Source of the DNA: Candidatus Thorarchaeota archaeon MP8T_1
GTDB lineage: Archaea > Asgardarchaeota > Thorarchaeia > Thorarchaeales > Thorarchaeaceae
Assembly (NCBI GenBank): GCA_002825465.1
Contig: PJER01000028.1
Coordinates: 1-29,574, forward strand
DNA: 29,574 nt
Reading direction: 5' to 3'
Under the pieces are notes generated by a model. The model searched no databases. It worked only from the letters and a program-made list of their open reading frames with translations, and was not told the DNA's origin. Every line of letters starts with the position of its first letter. Positions within the stretch are counted from its first letter, which is position 1. Positions 7,248 through 16,094 of the stretch are shown piece by piece. A program made the position numbers and the translations under genes.

Positions 7248-9767
7248 ATGGTGAGCAGTCAAGATTTTTGGGCTCTAGAAAAAGACTCGCTCTTAGAAAT
7301 CCTAGATGCTACTGAAAGTGGTCTTACATCAGAAGAAGCACAAGACCGACTCTCTACATATGGACCTAATACAATAAAGGTGAAAAAACGATCTAATGTA
7401 ATTGCACTCTTTCTAAGTCAGTTTAAAAGTCCAATCATAATCATTCTCCTATTCTCTGCAATTCTCTCATTTCTCTCCAATGATAATCTTGATGGGCTTA
7501 TTATTTTCAGCATTCTTCTCCTCAGCAGTCTACTTGGTTTTTGGCAAGAGTGGACCGCAGCAGATGCAATTGAAAAATTGACTTCTATCATCCAGATTAG
7601 AGGCGCTGCCATAAGAGATGACAAAGAGATAGAAATTCCCATTGAAGAGATGGTGCCAGGTGAGATTATAGTTCTAAATGCTGGTGATATAATACCAGGC
7701 GATTGTCGACTTCTAGCATCTCGAGATCTGTTTGTCAATGAGGCATCACTCACTGGAGAAACTTATCCTATCGAGAAATCCCCTGGAGTTGTAGCAAGTT
7801 CTACTCAACTAAGCAAGAGAACGAACACTCTGTATATGGGAACAAGTGTCATTAGTGGAACAGGAAAAGCGTTACTCGTTCGAAGCGGAAAACAAACAGA
7901 ATTCGGGAAAATCTCTGAGCGCCTTAAGACTCGACCAACACAGACAGAATTTGAGCGTGGAATAACAAGATTCGGTTATCTTCTCATGGAGTTAGTTTTT
8001 GTATTTGTTGTGGTAATTCTTGCAGTCAATGTTTATCTTATGCGTCCTATATTTGATTCATTCTTATTCGCTCTTGCTTTAGCAGTCGGTATAACGCCAC
8101 AACTACTCCCTGCAGTGATAAGCATCAATCTTGCGCAAGGGGCGAAGAATATGGCGAAAGAAAGAGTGATTGTTAAACGCTTGAATTCTATCGAGAATTT
8201 TGGTGAAATGGATCTACTCTGTTCAGACAAGACAGGTACAGTGACAACAGGAACTATTGTATTGCATTCCGCGATTGATATGAATGGAATAGCAAGTGAG
8301 AAGACAATGAAGTATGCCTATTTGAACTCCAAATTTCAAAGTGGTTATACTAATCCTATCGACCATGCTATCGTTGATAGTGTACAAGTTGAGGTGGGTA
8401 CCTACCAGAAGATCGATGAAATTCCTTATGATTTTGTTAGAAAACGATTAAGCGTGCTTGTGAAGCACGGTGATGATAATATATTACTCTGTAAGGGTGC
8501 TGTTCATAATATCCTCGATATCTGTAGTCAAGCAGAAACTATCGAATCTGGAACATTTCAAATATCAGCGCATAGAAAGACGATTTTATCATTATATGAA
8601 ACTCTCAGTAGCAAGGGATATCGGACACTTGGAATTGCATACAAACCATTTGGAAATCGGACCATAGTGGATCGATCTGATGAGATTGACATGGTCTTTC
8701 TTGGATTTATTGTACTGCATGATCCTCTAAAGCCTGGAATCAAAGAAACCATAGATGAATTGACTATTCGAGGGATTGGATTCAAGCTAATTACTGGTGA
8801 TAATGAGCTAGTTGCAACAAATATTGCGCATCAAATTGGAATAGATAGTCCAAATATTCTGACTGGTGGAGATATACGACTCATGAGTGACGAAGCTCTG
8901 GTTGTTCAATGCGGTTCTACTAGTCTATTTGCTGAAGTCGAACCTAATCAGAAGGAACGAATTATTATCGCACTCAGAAAATCAGGACATGTCGTTGGGT
9001 ATTTGGGTGATGGCATAAACGATGCATCAGCTCTACATGCTGCAGATGTTGGAATATCAATAGATGGTGCTGTGGATGTAGCTAAAGAGGCAGCAGATAT
9101 TGTTCTTCTTGACAAGGATCTGGGTGTTCTTCTCAAAGGTGTAGATTCAGGAAGAGATACCTTTGCTAATACGCTGAAGTATATTTTTGTTACAATAAGT
9201 GCCAATTTTGGAAATATGCTAAGTATGGCAGTGCTATCTCTAATGCTTCCGTTTATTCCTCTTCTTCCTAAACAGATACTTGCTCTAAATCTCTTAACAG
9301 ATCTTCCTGCTACCACATTATCTACCGATGATGTAGATCCAGAAATGGTTGAACGCCCACGTAAGTGGAATATCAAGATAATTAGCCAATTTATGACTGT
9401 TTTTGGCTTTCAAAGTTCAATCTTTGACTTTATTGCATTCTTTGTCTTGATTTATCTTTTACATGCAACTGAAATGCTCTTTCAGACGGGTTGGTTTCTC
9501 CTATCGGTCATTACTGAAATCTTTGCATTACTTGCTTTACGAACTAGAAGAGTCTTTTACAAAAGCAGACCAAGTAGACGACTTCTTTTTGCTATGGTGG
9601 GTATGCTTTGTATAACTCTCATTATCCCATATACACCTCTGATAATTCCTCTCAATCTGATACAACTCTCTGCTCCTGTCTTCAGCATTGTCATCCTTAT
9701 TGCTCTCTTGTATCTATTTACGATTGAGATAGCTAAAACTCTCTTCTATCGCTATTCAAAGACTTGA
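7248..9767 (+). CDS. mgtA: P-type ATPase, magnesium-transporting (MgtA/P3B) type
   Basis: An integral membrane ion pump of 839 residues from ATG 7248; a TTG at 7230 is possible but less likely. Landmarks by residue from that ATG: actuator LTGETYP (about 168-174), intramembrane GITPQLLP (about 282-289), phosphorylation site SDKTGT (Asp about 327), KGA (about 416), ITGDN (about 515), hinge GDGINDAS (about 587), then C-terminal helices. The segment NLLTDLPATTLSTDDVDPE (about 681-699) followed by RPRKW is the signature that separates MgtA/MgtB pumps from Ca and heavy-metal P-type ATPases, so Mg2+ uptake is the best guess. All catalytic residues are present and length is close to the family norm. 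Its 3' end overlaps the convergent hydrolase gene by 12 bases. Confidence 0.9.
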   Translation: MVSSQDFWALEKDSLLEILDATESGLTSEEAQDRLSTYGPNTIKVKKRSNVIALFLSQFKSPIIIILLFSAILSFLSNDNLDGLIIFSILLLSSLLGFWQEWTAADAIEKLTSIIQIRGAAIRDDKEIEIPIEEMVPGEIIVLNAGDIIPGDCRLLASRDLFVNEASLTGETYPIEKSPGVVASSTQLSKRTNTLYMGTSVISGTGKALLVRSGKQTEFGKISERLKTRPTQTEFERGITRFGYLLMELVFVFVVVILAVNVYLMRPIFDSFLFALALAVGITPQLLPAVISINLAQGAKNMAKERVIVKRLNSIENFGEMDLLCSDKTGTVTTGTIVLHSAIDMNGIASEKTMKYAYLNSKFQSGYTNPIDHAIVDSVQVEVGTYQKIDEIPYDFVRKRLSVLVKHGDDNILLCKGAVHNILDICSQAETIESGTFQISAHRKTILSLYETLSSKGYRTLGIAYKPFGNRTIVDRSDEIDMVFLGFIVLHDPLKPGIKETIDELTIRGIGFKLITGDNELVATNIAHQIGIDSPNILTGGDIRLMSDEALVVQCGSTSLFAEVEPNQKERIIIALRKSGHVVGYLGDGINDASALHAADVGISIDGAVDVAKEAADIVLLDKDLGVLLKGVDSGRDTFANTLKYIFVTISANFGNMLSMAVLSLMLPFIPLLPKQILALNLLTDLPATTLSTDDVDPEMVERPRKWNIKIISQFMTVFGFQSSIFDFIAFFVLIYLLHATEMLFQTGWFLLSVITEIFALLALRTRRVFYKSRPSRRLLFAMVGMLCITLIIPYTPLIIPLNLIQLSAPVFSIVILIALLYLFTIEIAKTLFYRYSKT

Positions 9768-10586
9768 AGTATTTTGGATTAAATTGCCGATCACATCCCA
9801 AAAGTACGCAGGATTCTCAGTATGAAGACCATGTCCTGCACTAGGGATGAAGAGAAGGGGAAGGTGTGCATCCCTAACAAGTTTCTCAGATGAGTAAACA
9901 CCTCTATTCTTCTCTCCGAAAATAAAATAGCAATTAAAATCACAATGTGTCAATAATCTATCCAGTAAGTCCCCTTTATTAGAAACTGGAGCCAAATCTT
10001 TACTGGATGCCCATATAGTGAATGGTCCTGCTTCGCGAAATGCTGAAACATATTCTTTCATGTGCTCTTCTTTTGAATCTCCTAGTATTCTATTACTTAT
10101 CGATTCAAATTCTTGGCTGAATTCATGAAAGGACATCTCAGCAAACTTAGACGAAAAGAATGCATCACCAGCATCGAGATTTCCCTCCAAGTATAACAAA
10201 AGTCTTGGTTTGGAAATAGATGTTCTCTTAAGAGCTAGAATTTCAATCAGGGAAACTGCGATTGCACCTCCCATAGAATGAGCCAGTATACTGACTTGCT
10301 CCACTTCCTCCTTTTCTAAAATAGCAGCTAGATATTCAGCTTGTTTGTTCATTGTATATGCTTTATCTTTTTCACTCTTTGATGAGTTACCATGTCCTAA
10401 CAGGTCTGGAACAATCCATGAGAATCTATCCAAGGAATATTTAGCAAAGTGTTTGGCAAACCATTTTCGATTATCTCCCAATCCATGGATATAGAGATTG
10501 ACCAATTGTTGGTCTGGACTCATGTGTGTGTAATACTCGATAACTCCATATTCAGTTTCAAAACACTTTGTTTGTAATCTTTCCAT
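9756..10586 (-). CDS. Alpha/beta hydrolase
   Basis: A 276-residue cytoplasmic hydrolase of the alpha/beta fold. Visible are the oxyanion-hole motif YIHGLGDN (about residues 33-40), DLLGHGNSS (about 60-68), the nucleophile elbow AHSMGG (about 102-107, Ser about 104) and a C-terminal SAGHGLHTENP supplying the catalytic His. The acid is probably the Asp or Glu of the strand before it. Substrate class (ester, lipid, C-C bond or peroxide) cannot be fixed from these motifs. No signal peptide. The ATG at 10586 has no SD. It is convergent with the P-type ATPase (12-base overlap) and divergent from the Ntn hydrolase at 10756. Confidence 0.85.
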   Translation of the reverse strand: MERLQTKCFETEYGVIEYYTHMSPDQQLVNLYIHGLGDNRKWFAKHFAKYSLDRFSWIVPDLLGHGNSSKSEKDKAYTMNKQAEYLAAILEKEEVEQVSILAHSMGGAIAVSLIEILALKRTSISKPRLLLYLEGNLDAGDAFFSSKFAEMSFHEFSQEFESISNRILGDSKEEHMKEYVSAFREAGPFTIWASSKDLAPVSNKGDLLDRLLTHCDFNCYFIFGEKNRGVYSSEKLVRDAHLPLLFIPSAGHGLHTENPAYFWDVIGNLIQNTSSL

Positions 10587-10686
10587 GATATCATATTCAT
10601 GATGTGGGTTTCAATTTACTTTTTCTACCACGGAAATAGATAGTCACTTTGAAATCCAAAAGCATAGTACCCCAATCTTTGCTTAA

Positions 10687-10748
10687 TTTTATAATACAAT
10701 ATTGAACCTCATACCTCAATTGAGAACTTGATTCAATACAATCGGAGG
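10687..10748 (+). promoter_or_regulatory. TATA-like box and GGAGG SD for the C45-like gene
   Basis: TTTTATAATAC at 10687-10697 would place transcription start near 10718. GGAGG at 10744-10748 is a strong match to the 16S anti-SD and lies 7 bases before the TTG at 10756. The SD therefore supports a TTG start. Confidence 0.55.
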
Positions 10749-10755
10749 ATGCAAT

Positions 10756-11742
10756 TTGAAATATCTGCAACTCAGAGGCAGTTACTATGAAATTGGACGT
10801 GCATTCGGTGAAACACGGAAGGTCGACAGGCCATTATATCATATGCCTGATACAGAGCGATTAGAGTATATGTATGCCTGCGAAACCGAGTTAAGAAAAC
10901 ACACTCCTGACTTACTTGAAGAGATAAGAGGATTTTCAGATGGCATTGGTCTTGAGTATCATCAAGTACTGGCTACACATATTCTTCCTATGACTTCAGA
11001 AGGATGTAATTTATTCTTCGTACGCGGAGAATCAACTCAAAATAGACTGCCTATCTTTGTACGACATATGGATTGGATAGAAGATGATCTTCGTTTTCTT
11101 AACATGCTTGAAACGAAACCAGTTGGAAGACACAGTGTGCTTGGTCTCAACTTCGCTGATATCGGATGCTTTGATGGATTGAATGATACTGGATTAGCAA
11201 TAGGGACTGCTTCAATTCCATTCTATGTTGGAACAAATGGAGTAGGCATTCGTGAGAATATTGCCACAAGATGGTCGTTAGACAATTTCTCTACAGTAGA
11301 AGAAGCTGTCAACTATCTAGAGAGTATTCCTCATGCTCAACCTATTGTCTATCTCATCGCTGACAAGACAGGAACCTCTGCACGTGTTGAATGCACACCA
11401 ATAAAGGTCGATGGAGAAATTTCTGATGATGAACTTAGAATTGTATGTAATTTCTTCATACTAGGTACCATGAAGGAGTTGGACTCAATGCCCAAGGATG
11501 ACCGAGCTTGGTCCTATTATAGTCGAATCATGAAATGGTTCTCTCAATCAGGGAATGACATAACACTCGATGACATCAAGAGAATCTGTAGGAGTCATGA
11601 GGTTGGCATATGCGAACATCTGAATGATCCTTCTGGGGGTACTATCTATTCTTGGTTCTCAGAACTCGGAACTGGCATGATGCATCTAGCAGTAGGGTAT
11701 CCATGTAAGAATGATTATCGACAGTTTACAATATGCACATAA
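10756..11742 (+). CDS. C45-like Ntn hydrolase (acyltransferase/amidase family), cytoplasmic
   Basis: A 328-residue protein of the peptidase C45 / isopenicillin-N acyltransferase-like group of N-terminal-nucleophile hydrolases. The N-terminal block LRGSYYEIGRAFGE is the typical propeptide opening. GCN (Cys about 84) is the expected autocatalytic cleavage point and nucleophile. RHMDW (about 103-107) and FDGLNDTGLAIG (about 143-154) match family positions. These enzymes make or break amide bonds of acylated amines; the substrate here is unknown. No signal peptide, in contrast to the related secreted protein at 25072. Start is TTG with a strong GGAGG. A small overlapping ORF start at 11711 is probably not used. 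Confidence 0.85.
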   Translation: MKYLQLRGSYYEIGRAFGETRKVDRPLYHMPDTERLEYMYACETELRKHTPDLLEEIRGFSDGIGLEYHQVLATHILPMTSEGCNLFFVRGESTQNRLPIFVRHMDWIEDDLRFLNMLETKPVGRHSVLGLNFADIGCFDGLNDTGLAIGTASIPFYVGTNGVGIRENIATRWSLDNFSTVEEAVNYLESIPHAQPIVYLIADKTGTSARVECTPIKVDGEISDDELRIVCNFFILGTMKELDSMPKDDRAWSYYSRIMKWFSQSGNDITLDDIKRICRSHEVGICEHLNDPSGGTIYSWFSELGTGMMHLAVGYPCKNDYRQFTICT

Positions 11743-11872
11743 ATTGCTCAAGAGAAATTTAGAATTCCCTCCTATCTACTGTTTTTACAGGTCAGAATAT
11801 CAATCTGAAACTTTTGCGAAAGATTCTCTAAAAATGATTAATGATTTAAGCTTACTAACGAATCACTTCATA

Positions 11873-12514
11873 ATGGCTGACGAAGTCTTTCTTGTCATTG
11901 GGATTGTAGGAGCTTGGTTTCTTTCATCCTTGATTAGTGTGTATATTAGATATAGAAGAAATGAACTACCTACCGGTTCAATCACCTTAGAGATACAGGA
12001 AGATGAAGAAGAAAGGAAAGTTCCTAGTCCCGGATGGGCAAAGATTGGAGTGATACTAGCTATGGGTGGTAATATTTCCACCCAGATAGCTTTCATAATC
12101 CTAGTAATCTTTGGTTTCTGGGATGAAGTTGTCATCTCTATCGGAGTTGGTCTTCCCTCTTGGTTGAATTGGTTTGGACTAGTTGGAATCTGGGCTCACC
12201 TAGCTTTAGGCATTTCGGTTATGTATTATAATGTGAATTACACTCCTTTATTCCAAGCTATACCGACAAAATATACACTTGCAACAGGTGGTCCTTATAG
12301 ATTTGTACGCCACCCTCAATATCTAAGTCATGTAATGCTTACACTCTTTGGTTTCTTTACAACAGGACTTTGGATTATGCTAATTACATCTATTGGTTGG
12401 ATAGGGCTTCCCATGCAGATGACCGCTGAAGAGAAATTTCTCACACAGAAGTTTGGTCAGACATATCTTGATTATAGCGAAAAAACAGGTCGGATTTTCC
12501 CAAGAATATTGTAG
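11873..12514 (+). CDS. Isoprenylcysteine carboxyl methyltransferase-like membrane protein
   Basis: A membrane protein of about 213 residues from ATG 11873, with a first helix starting MADEVFLVIGIVGAWF. An ATG at 11834 is the alternative start. About five hydrophobic segments are visible. The C-terminal half carries the ICMT/PEMT signature TGGPYRFVRHPQYLSHV, two closing helices, then EEKFLTQKFGQTYLDYSEKTGRIFP; in this family these parts bind SAM and close the active site. In eukaryotes ICMT methylates prenylated CaaX proteins, but the family is broad and prokaryotic members act on various substrates or remain unassigned. Nothing nearby suggests a prenylated partner. The frame runs open back to 11711, overlapping the upstream gene, but that part looks non-coding. 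Its stop lies 15 bases from the convergent gene at 12530. Confidence 0.8.
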   Translation: MADEVFLVIGIVGAWFLSSLISVYIRYRRNELPTGSITLEIQEDEEERKVPSPGWAKIGVILAMGGNISTQIAFIILVIFGFWDEVVISIGVGLPSWLNWFGLVGIWAHLALGISVMYYNVNYTPLFQAIPTKYTLATGGPYRFVRHPQYLSHVMLTLFGFFTTGLWIMLITSIGWIGLPMQMTAEEKFLTQKFGQTYLDYSEKTGRIFPRIL

Positions 12515-12529
12515 ATGGTTGAGATAGCA

Positions 12530-13012
12530 TCACTTTAGGTGATAATAATGATTACAACAATCATCTCCACTCATAAGACGCTTTGTAATTTTGAATTCCA
12601 TCTCTGGATTGAAACCTGCTACAATGTGAGGATCCGTACTGCAATGAAATATCAGTCCATACTCAGGCTTGCCTATTTTGAGATATGAATCTGCGATTGG
12701 GCATTTTGTGCAATGTATCTGTGCAGAATTCTTAGACCTCTCGACTGTAAATTCTCCACCAACGTGTTCAAATGATTTCCATAAGGTATCAAGAATACCA
12801 TCTATATTGTTCTCTCGTTGCTTGGCAATCTCGGACCAAGCATCTCTGGTTGTGGTTGCTATAATCTCAAGAACCTGATTCTCTGCCTCTGACCCAAAAT
12901 CTCGCTCATACTTCTCAATGAGGGATTTTAATTTCGCTGGATTAGACCGGGCTTTACGAATTTCCTGAACTAATGAGGTGAGTTCACTCAATCTGGTGTC
13001 TGCATTCGGCAT
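12530..13012 (-). CDS. L-2-amino-thiazoline-4-carboxylate hydrolase-like protein
   Basis: 160 residues from ATG 13012 (MPNADTRLSELTSL). The upstream extension to 13171 is low quality and overlaps the promoter side of the synthetase. The N-terminal half is helical. The C-terminal half has HCTKCPIADSYLKIGKPE, FHCSTDPHIVAGFNPEMEF and SGDDCCNHYYHL, the Cys/His-rich pattern I recognise from the ATC-hydrolase-like family. That family is named after one bacterial cysteine-synthesis enzyme, but most members are uncharacterised and some are found as sensory or accessory domains. Function here is therefore open. It is divergent from the acyl-CoA synthetase at 13191. Confidence 0.7.
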   Translation of the reverse strand: MPNADTRLSELTSLVQEIRKARSNPAKLKSLIEKYERDFGSEAENQVLEIIATTTRDAWSEIAKQRENNIDGILDTLWKSFEHVGGEFTVERSKNSAQIHCTKCPIADSYLKIGKPEYGLIFHCSTDPHIVAGFNPEMEFKITKRLMSGDDCCNHYYHLK

Positions 13013-13190
13013 ATTGTTTGCTAGGATTTGATTGGTAAAAGACAATGGTTTCACGTAAGTAATGACTAATGACAATGATTCAATTATGACATAGATAATG
13101 GCTTGCAAATTCTTTATTTGGGTCATATTAAGCAATAACCGTTTGCACATAATGTGAGAATTCATCCTCACGATTGATGAGAGATTGTAT

Positions 13191-15152
13191 ATGAAAGAGA
13201 ATTATGAGTTCGGAGGCGATATTGTCTGGAGACCATCAAAAGACAATGTCGATCGAGCAAATCTAACGAGATTCATGAAACTGCATGGAATTGAAACCTT
13301 TGATGAACTCATGCAACAATCGACAGAGGATGTTAGTTGGTTCACCGATGCAATTCTCAAATTTCTGGACATTCAATTCTATAAACAATATAGTGAAGTT
13401 ATAGACCTCTCTCGAGGTATTGCTTGGCCACGATGGTGTGTGAACGCCAAGATGAACATTGTTCACAATTGTCTTGACAAGTACATTGGCACATCAGTTG
13501 AGAATCAGACAGCTCTAATTTGGGAAGGCGAGGATGGCAATGTTAGATCAATGACATATGAAGAATTGTACAGAGAGGTGAACAAAGTTGCCAATGCTCT
13601 CCGTGATCTAGGCCTTGGCTTTGGAGATTCTATTGGACTCTACATGCCAATGATCCCTGAGATTACAGTTGCTCTTCTTGCGATAGCTAAGATTGGAGCC
13701 ATCATCTTACCTCTATTCTCTGGATTTGGTGTTAATGCGATAATTGACAGACTAGGAGATGCAGATGCAAAAGCTATGTTTACTGTTGATGGTTCTGTTC
13801 GTAGAGGTAAAACAGTTCCTATGAAGTCTGTTGCTGATGAAGCTGCTGAGAGAATCCCATCATTAAGACATATGATAGTTCTAAACCTAGCTGGATTACA
13901 AATTGAGATGAAGCCAGGTCGTGACCACTGGTGGAACGATCTAATAGATGATCAGTCTGATATTTCTGAAACTGAGATAACAGATGCAGAGTCTCCAGTG
14001 ATGATTATATATACATCAGGTACAACTGGACTCGCAAAAGGAGCAGTCCATACACACTGTGGATTTCCTATCAAGTCAGCTCAAGACATGGCTTTTGGAA
14101 CTGACTTGCATGCTGGTGAAGTAATAGCATGGGGTCCCAATGTAGACATGGGCTGGATGATGGGCCCCTGGCTAGTATTTGGATCCCTGATCTTAGGAAG
14201 TACTTTCTTTCTCTATTCTGGAGCAGTAGATTATCCTGGTCCTGACCGTATTTGGGAGTTAGTAGAAAAACATCAAATATCGATATTGGGTGTTTCCCCG
14301 ACTCTAATTCGTCTTCTTATGACACACGGAGATGAGCCAACTGATAAACATGACCTATCCTCACTGAGATACTTTGGCTCAACTGGAGAGCCATGGAATC
14401 CAGATCCGTGGATGTGGCTCTTTGAAAAGGTTGGAAAGAAGAGAGTTCCAATCATCAACTATTCTGGCGGAACTGAGATTTCTGGTGGTATTGTAATGGG
14501 CAATCCCCTACTTCCTCTGAAGGCGTGCGCATTCTCAGGACCATGCCCCGGTATTGCAGCTGATGTCTTCGACGATGATGGAAATCCTGTTCGAAACAAA
14601 GTTGGCGAATTGGTCATCAAAGCTCCTTGGATTGGCATGACACGAGGATTTTGGAAGAATCCCGAACGATATGAGAAGACCTACTGGTCGAGATGGGATA
14701 ATATATGGGTTCATGGTGACTTTGCAGCAATCGATTCTGATGGTCTATGGTATATTCTTGGTCGGTCTGATGACATTATCAAGGTGGCTGGGAAACGGTT
14801 TGGACCTGCAGAAGCAGAGTCGGTTCTAGTTGCTCACCCATCTGTCAATGAGGCTGCAACGATAGGAGTACCAGATAAAATCAAGCTCAACGAGCTTGTT
14901 GTTTTTTGTGTACTCAATCCCGGAGTGGAACCCTCAGAGGAGCTACGCAAGGAACTGAAGCAATCAGTAGCAAAAGCAATGGGCAAACCACTTACTCCAC
15001 GCAAAATATTGTTCGTTTCTGACCTTCCCAAGACAAGAAGCGCGAAAGTCATGCGAAGGATGATTCGTGCAGCATACCTAGGAGAGGATCCAGGAGATAC
15101 TACATCATTGGTCAATCCTGAAGCTATGGAAGAAATTAGAAGAGCAAGATAA
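13191..15152 (+). CDS. Acyl-CoA synthetase (acetyl-CoA-synthetase-like AMP-forming ligase)
   Basis: 653 residues from ATG 13191; TTG 13185 is possible. This adenylate-forming enzyme activates a carboxylic acid with ATP and transfers it to CoA. An N-terminal ACAS_N-like region is followed by the P-loop YTSGTTGLAKG (about residues 274-284), STGEPWNPDPWMW (about 397-409), GDFA (about 509), GRSDDIIKVAGKR (about 524-536) and PKTRSAK near 613-619 with the catalytic, acetylatable lysine. Overall it resembles acetyl-CoA synthetase, but the DTWWQTETG block, whose Trp blocks the acyl pocket in true Acs, reads NYSGGTEISGG here. The pocket is probably larger and the substrate longer than acetate (inference). 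It stops 5 bases from the convergent DUF1801 gene. Confidence 0.88.
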   Translation: MKENYEFGGDIVWRPSKDNVDRANLTRFMKLHGIETFDELMQQSTEDVSWFTDAILKFLDIQFYKQYSEVIDLSRGIAWPRWCVNAKMNIVHNCLDKYIGTSVENQTALIWEGEDGNVRSMTYEELYREVNKVANALRDLGLGFGDSIGLYMPMIPEITVALLAIAKIGAIILPLFSGFGVNAIIDRLGDADAKAMFTVDGSVRRGKTVPMKSVADEAAERIPSLRHMIVLNLAGLQIEMKPGRDHWWNDLIDDQSDISETEITDAESPVMIIYTSGTTGLAKGAVHTHCGFPIKSAQDMAFGTDLHAGEVIAWGPNVDMGWMMGPWLVFGSLILGSTFFLYSGAVDYPGPDRIWELVEKHQISILGVSPTLIRLLMTHGDEPTDKHDLSSLRYFGSTGEPWNPDPWMWLFEKVGKKRVPIINYSGGTEISGGIVMGNPLLPLKACAFSGPCPGIAADVFDDDGNPVRNKVGELVIKAPWIGMTRGFWKNPERYEKTYWSRWDNIWVHGDFAAIDSDGLWYILGRSDDIIKVAGKRFGPAEAESVLVAHPSVNEAATIGVPDKIKLNELVVFCVLNPGVEPSEELRKELKQSVAKAMGKPLTPRKILFVSDLPKTRSAKVMRRMIRAAYLGEDPGDTTSLVNPEAMEEIRRAR

Positions 15153-15157
15153 TTTTC

Positions 15158-15523
15158 TCATTCCCGTTGGTTCTGTTTTACTCTGAACTTTACAATATTC
15201 TTTACTAATTGAAGCGGAATTGGCTTGTTTAAGGGGAACTGAATAGATCCTTTACCCTGTTTGTAAGGCGTCAGTTCTTCCTTGAAGGCTTGAATTGCTG
15301 ATGTTCCTCCGGGGTAGAAACCAATGTGGTTCTTGAATGCCGCAAAATGAACTAGGTTCCCATTGAACTTGAATGTAGGAATCCCGTAGGATATAGCCTC
15401 TTGAGCAGTAGGTGCATTTTCTTGGATTGTTTTTCTCACTTCATTCAAGATAACTTGCACATCTTGCGGAAACATAGTTATGTACTCATCTATCGTTGCT
15501 ACCTTCTTCCTCGATGTACTCAT
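15158..15523 (-). CDS. DUF1801 / YdhG-like protein
   Basis: 121 residues from ATG 15523, chosen because GGTGAT, a perfect anti-SD match, lies 7 bases upstream. The frame stays open to 15565 but has no SD there. The motifs TIDEYITMFPQDVQVILNEV near the start, AISYGIPTFKFNG, HFAAFKNHIGFYPG and GKGSIQFPLNKPIP are characteristic of the small single-domain DUF1801 family. Family members have been linked to iron handling by a frataxin-like fold, with no agreed enzymatic role. It follows an uncharacterised gene by 32 bases on the same strand, so the two are probably cotranscribed. Confidence 0.8.
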   Translation of the reverse strand: MSTSRKKVATIDEYITMFPQDVQVILNEVRKTIQENAPTAQEAISYGIPTFKFNGNLVHFAAFKNHIGFYPGGTSAIQAFKEELTPYKQGKGSIQFPLNKPIPLQLVKNIVKFRVKQNQRE

Positions 15524-15555
15524 TTCTCTTATCACCAAATCATCTCTTTCAAGGG

Positions 15556-15870
15556 TCATACCCATGAATCAAATTGATACGGAATCTTGTATTCTATAAG
15601 AAATTCTCTAAACTTTGAGAATGCCTCACTACTTCCTCCAAACACCTTTTTGATTAGTGAAAGGAGTAGCAGATCTTTGTTTTCTTGGCCGACATACAAC
15701 CAATATTCATAGTCGGAGTCTCCCCAATACTCTTCAGGACCTTTTCCTACATCTTGACCAGACATAAGGACTTCTCCAGTTTCTTTTATTTCGATGTCAA
15801 TAAAGACAGAGGTTTCTCCTCTGCTCTCATAGAGTCTAGCACGAGAATTTGATTCGTCCATCTTGAGCAT
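15556..15870 (-). CDS. Conserved-looking small acidic protein, function unknown
   Basis: 104 residues from ATG 15870; TTG 15885 is an alternative and neither has a clear SD. The pattern LYESRGETSVFIDIEIKETG, LMSGQDVGKGPEEYWGDSDYEYW, LLLLSLIKKVFGG and FLIEYKIPYQFDSW looks like a beta-hairpin domain followed by two helices. I recall similar short bacterial and archaeal proteins without an assigned function. No catalytic motif or membrane segment is visible. It lies directly upstream of the DUF1801 gene in the same direction. Confidence 0.65.
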   Translation of the reverse strand: MLKMDESNSRARLYESRGETSVFIDIEIKETGEVLMSGQDVGKGPEEYWGDSDYEYWLYVGQENKDLLLLSLIKKVFGGSSEAFSKFREFLIEYKIPYQFDSWV

Positions 15871-16064
15871 ATCTGAATATTTCAAATGCTATCAATCTTC
15901 AGGTTGAACTGTCTGTGAAATCAATCTTGCCACTTTTCTGAGTTCTGTACACATCAAATAACTCAATAACAAAGAGGTCAATGAGAAAGGTATCTGTAAT
16001 TGAAGATCTTAAGTTTGAAATACCCTGAATTTCTTTCAACAAACACCATTGAGGTATCCAATTA

Positions 16065-16074
16065 TTTATTTATA
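16065..16074 (+). promoter_or_regulatory. TATA-like box for the MoaD-like gene
   Basis: TTTATTTATAC-type sequence at about 16065-16074 lies 21-30 bases before the ATG at 16095, the spacing expected for a leaderless archaeal transcript. AAGGT at 16084-16088 could act as a weak SD if transcription starts further upstream. Confidence 0.5.
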
Positions 16075-16094
16075 CAACCTTCTAAGGTATTGAT

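Noticed and set aside
13013..13171. 53-residue extension of the ATC-hydrolase-like ORF
   Set aside because: Hydrophobic, low-quality sequence without SD that occupies the promoter region of the divergent synthetase; ATG 13012 matches the domain start.
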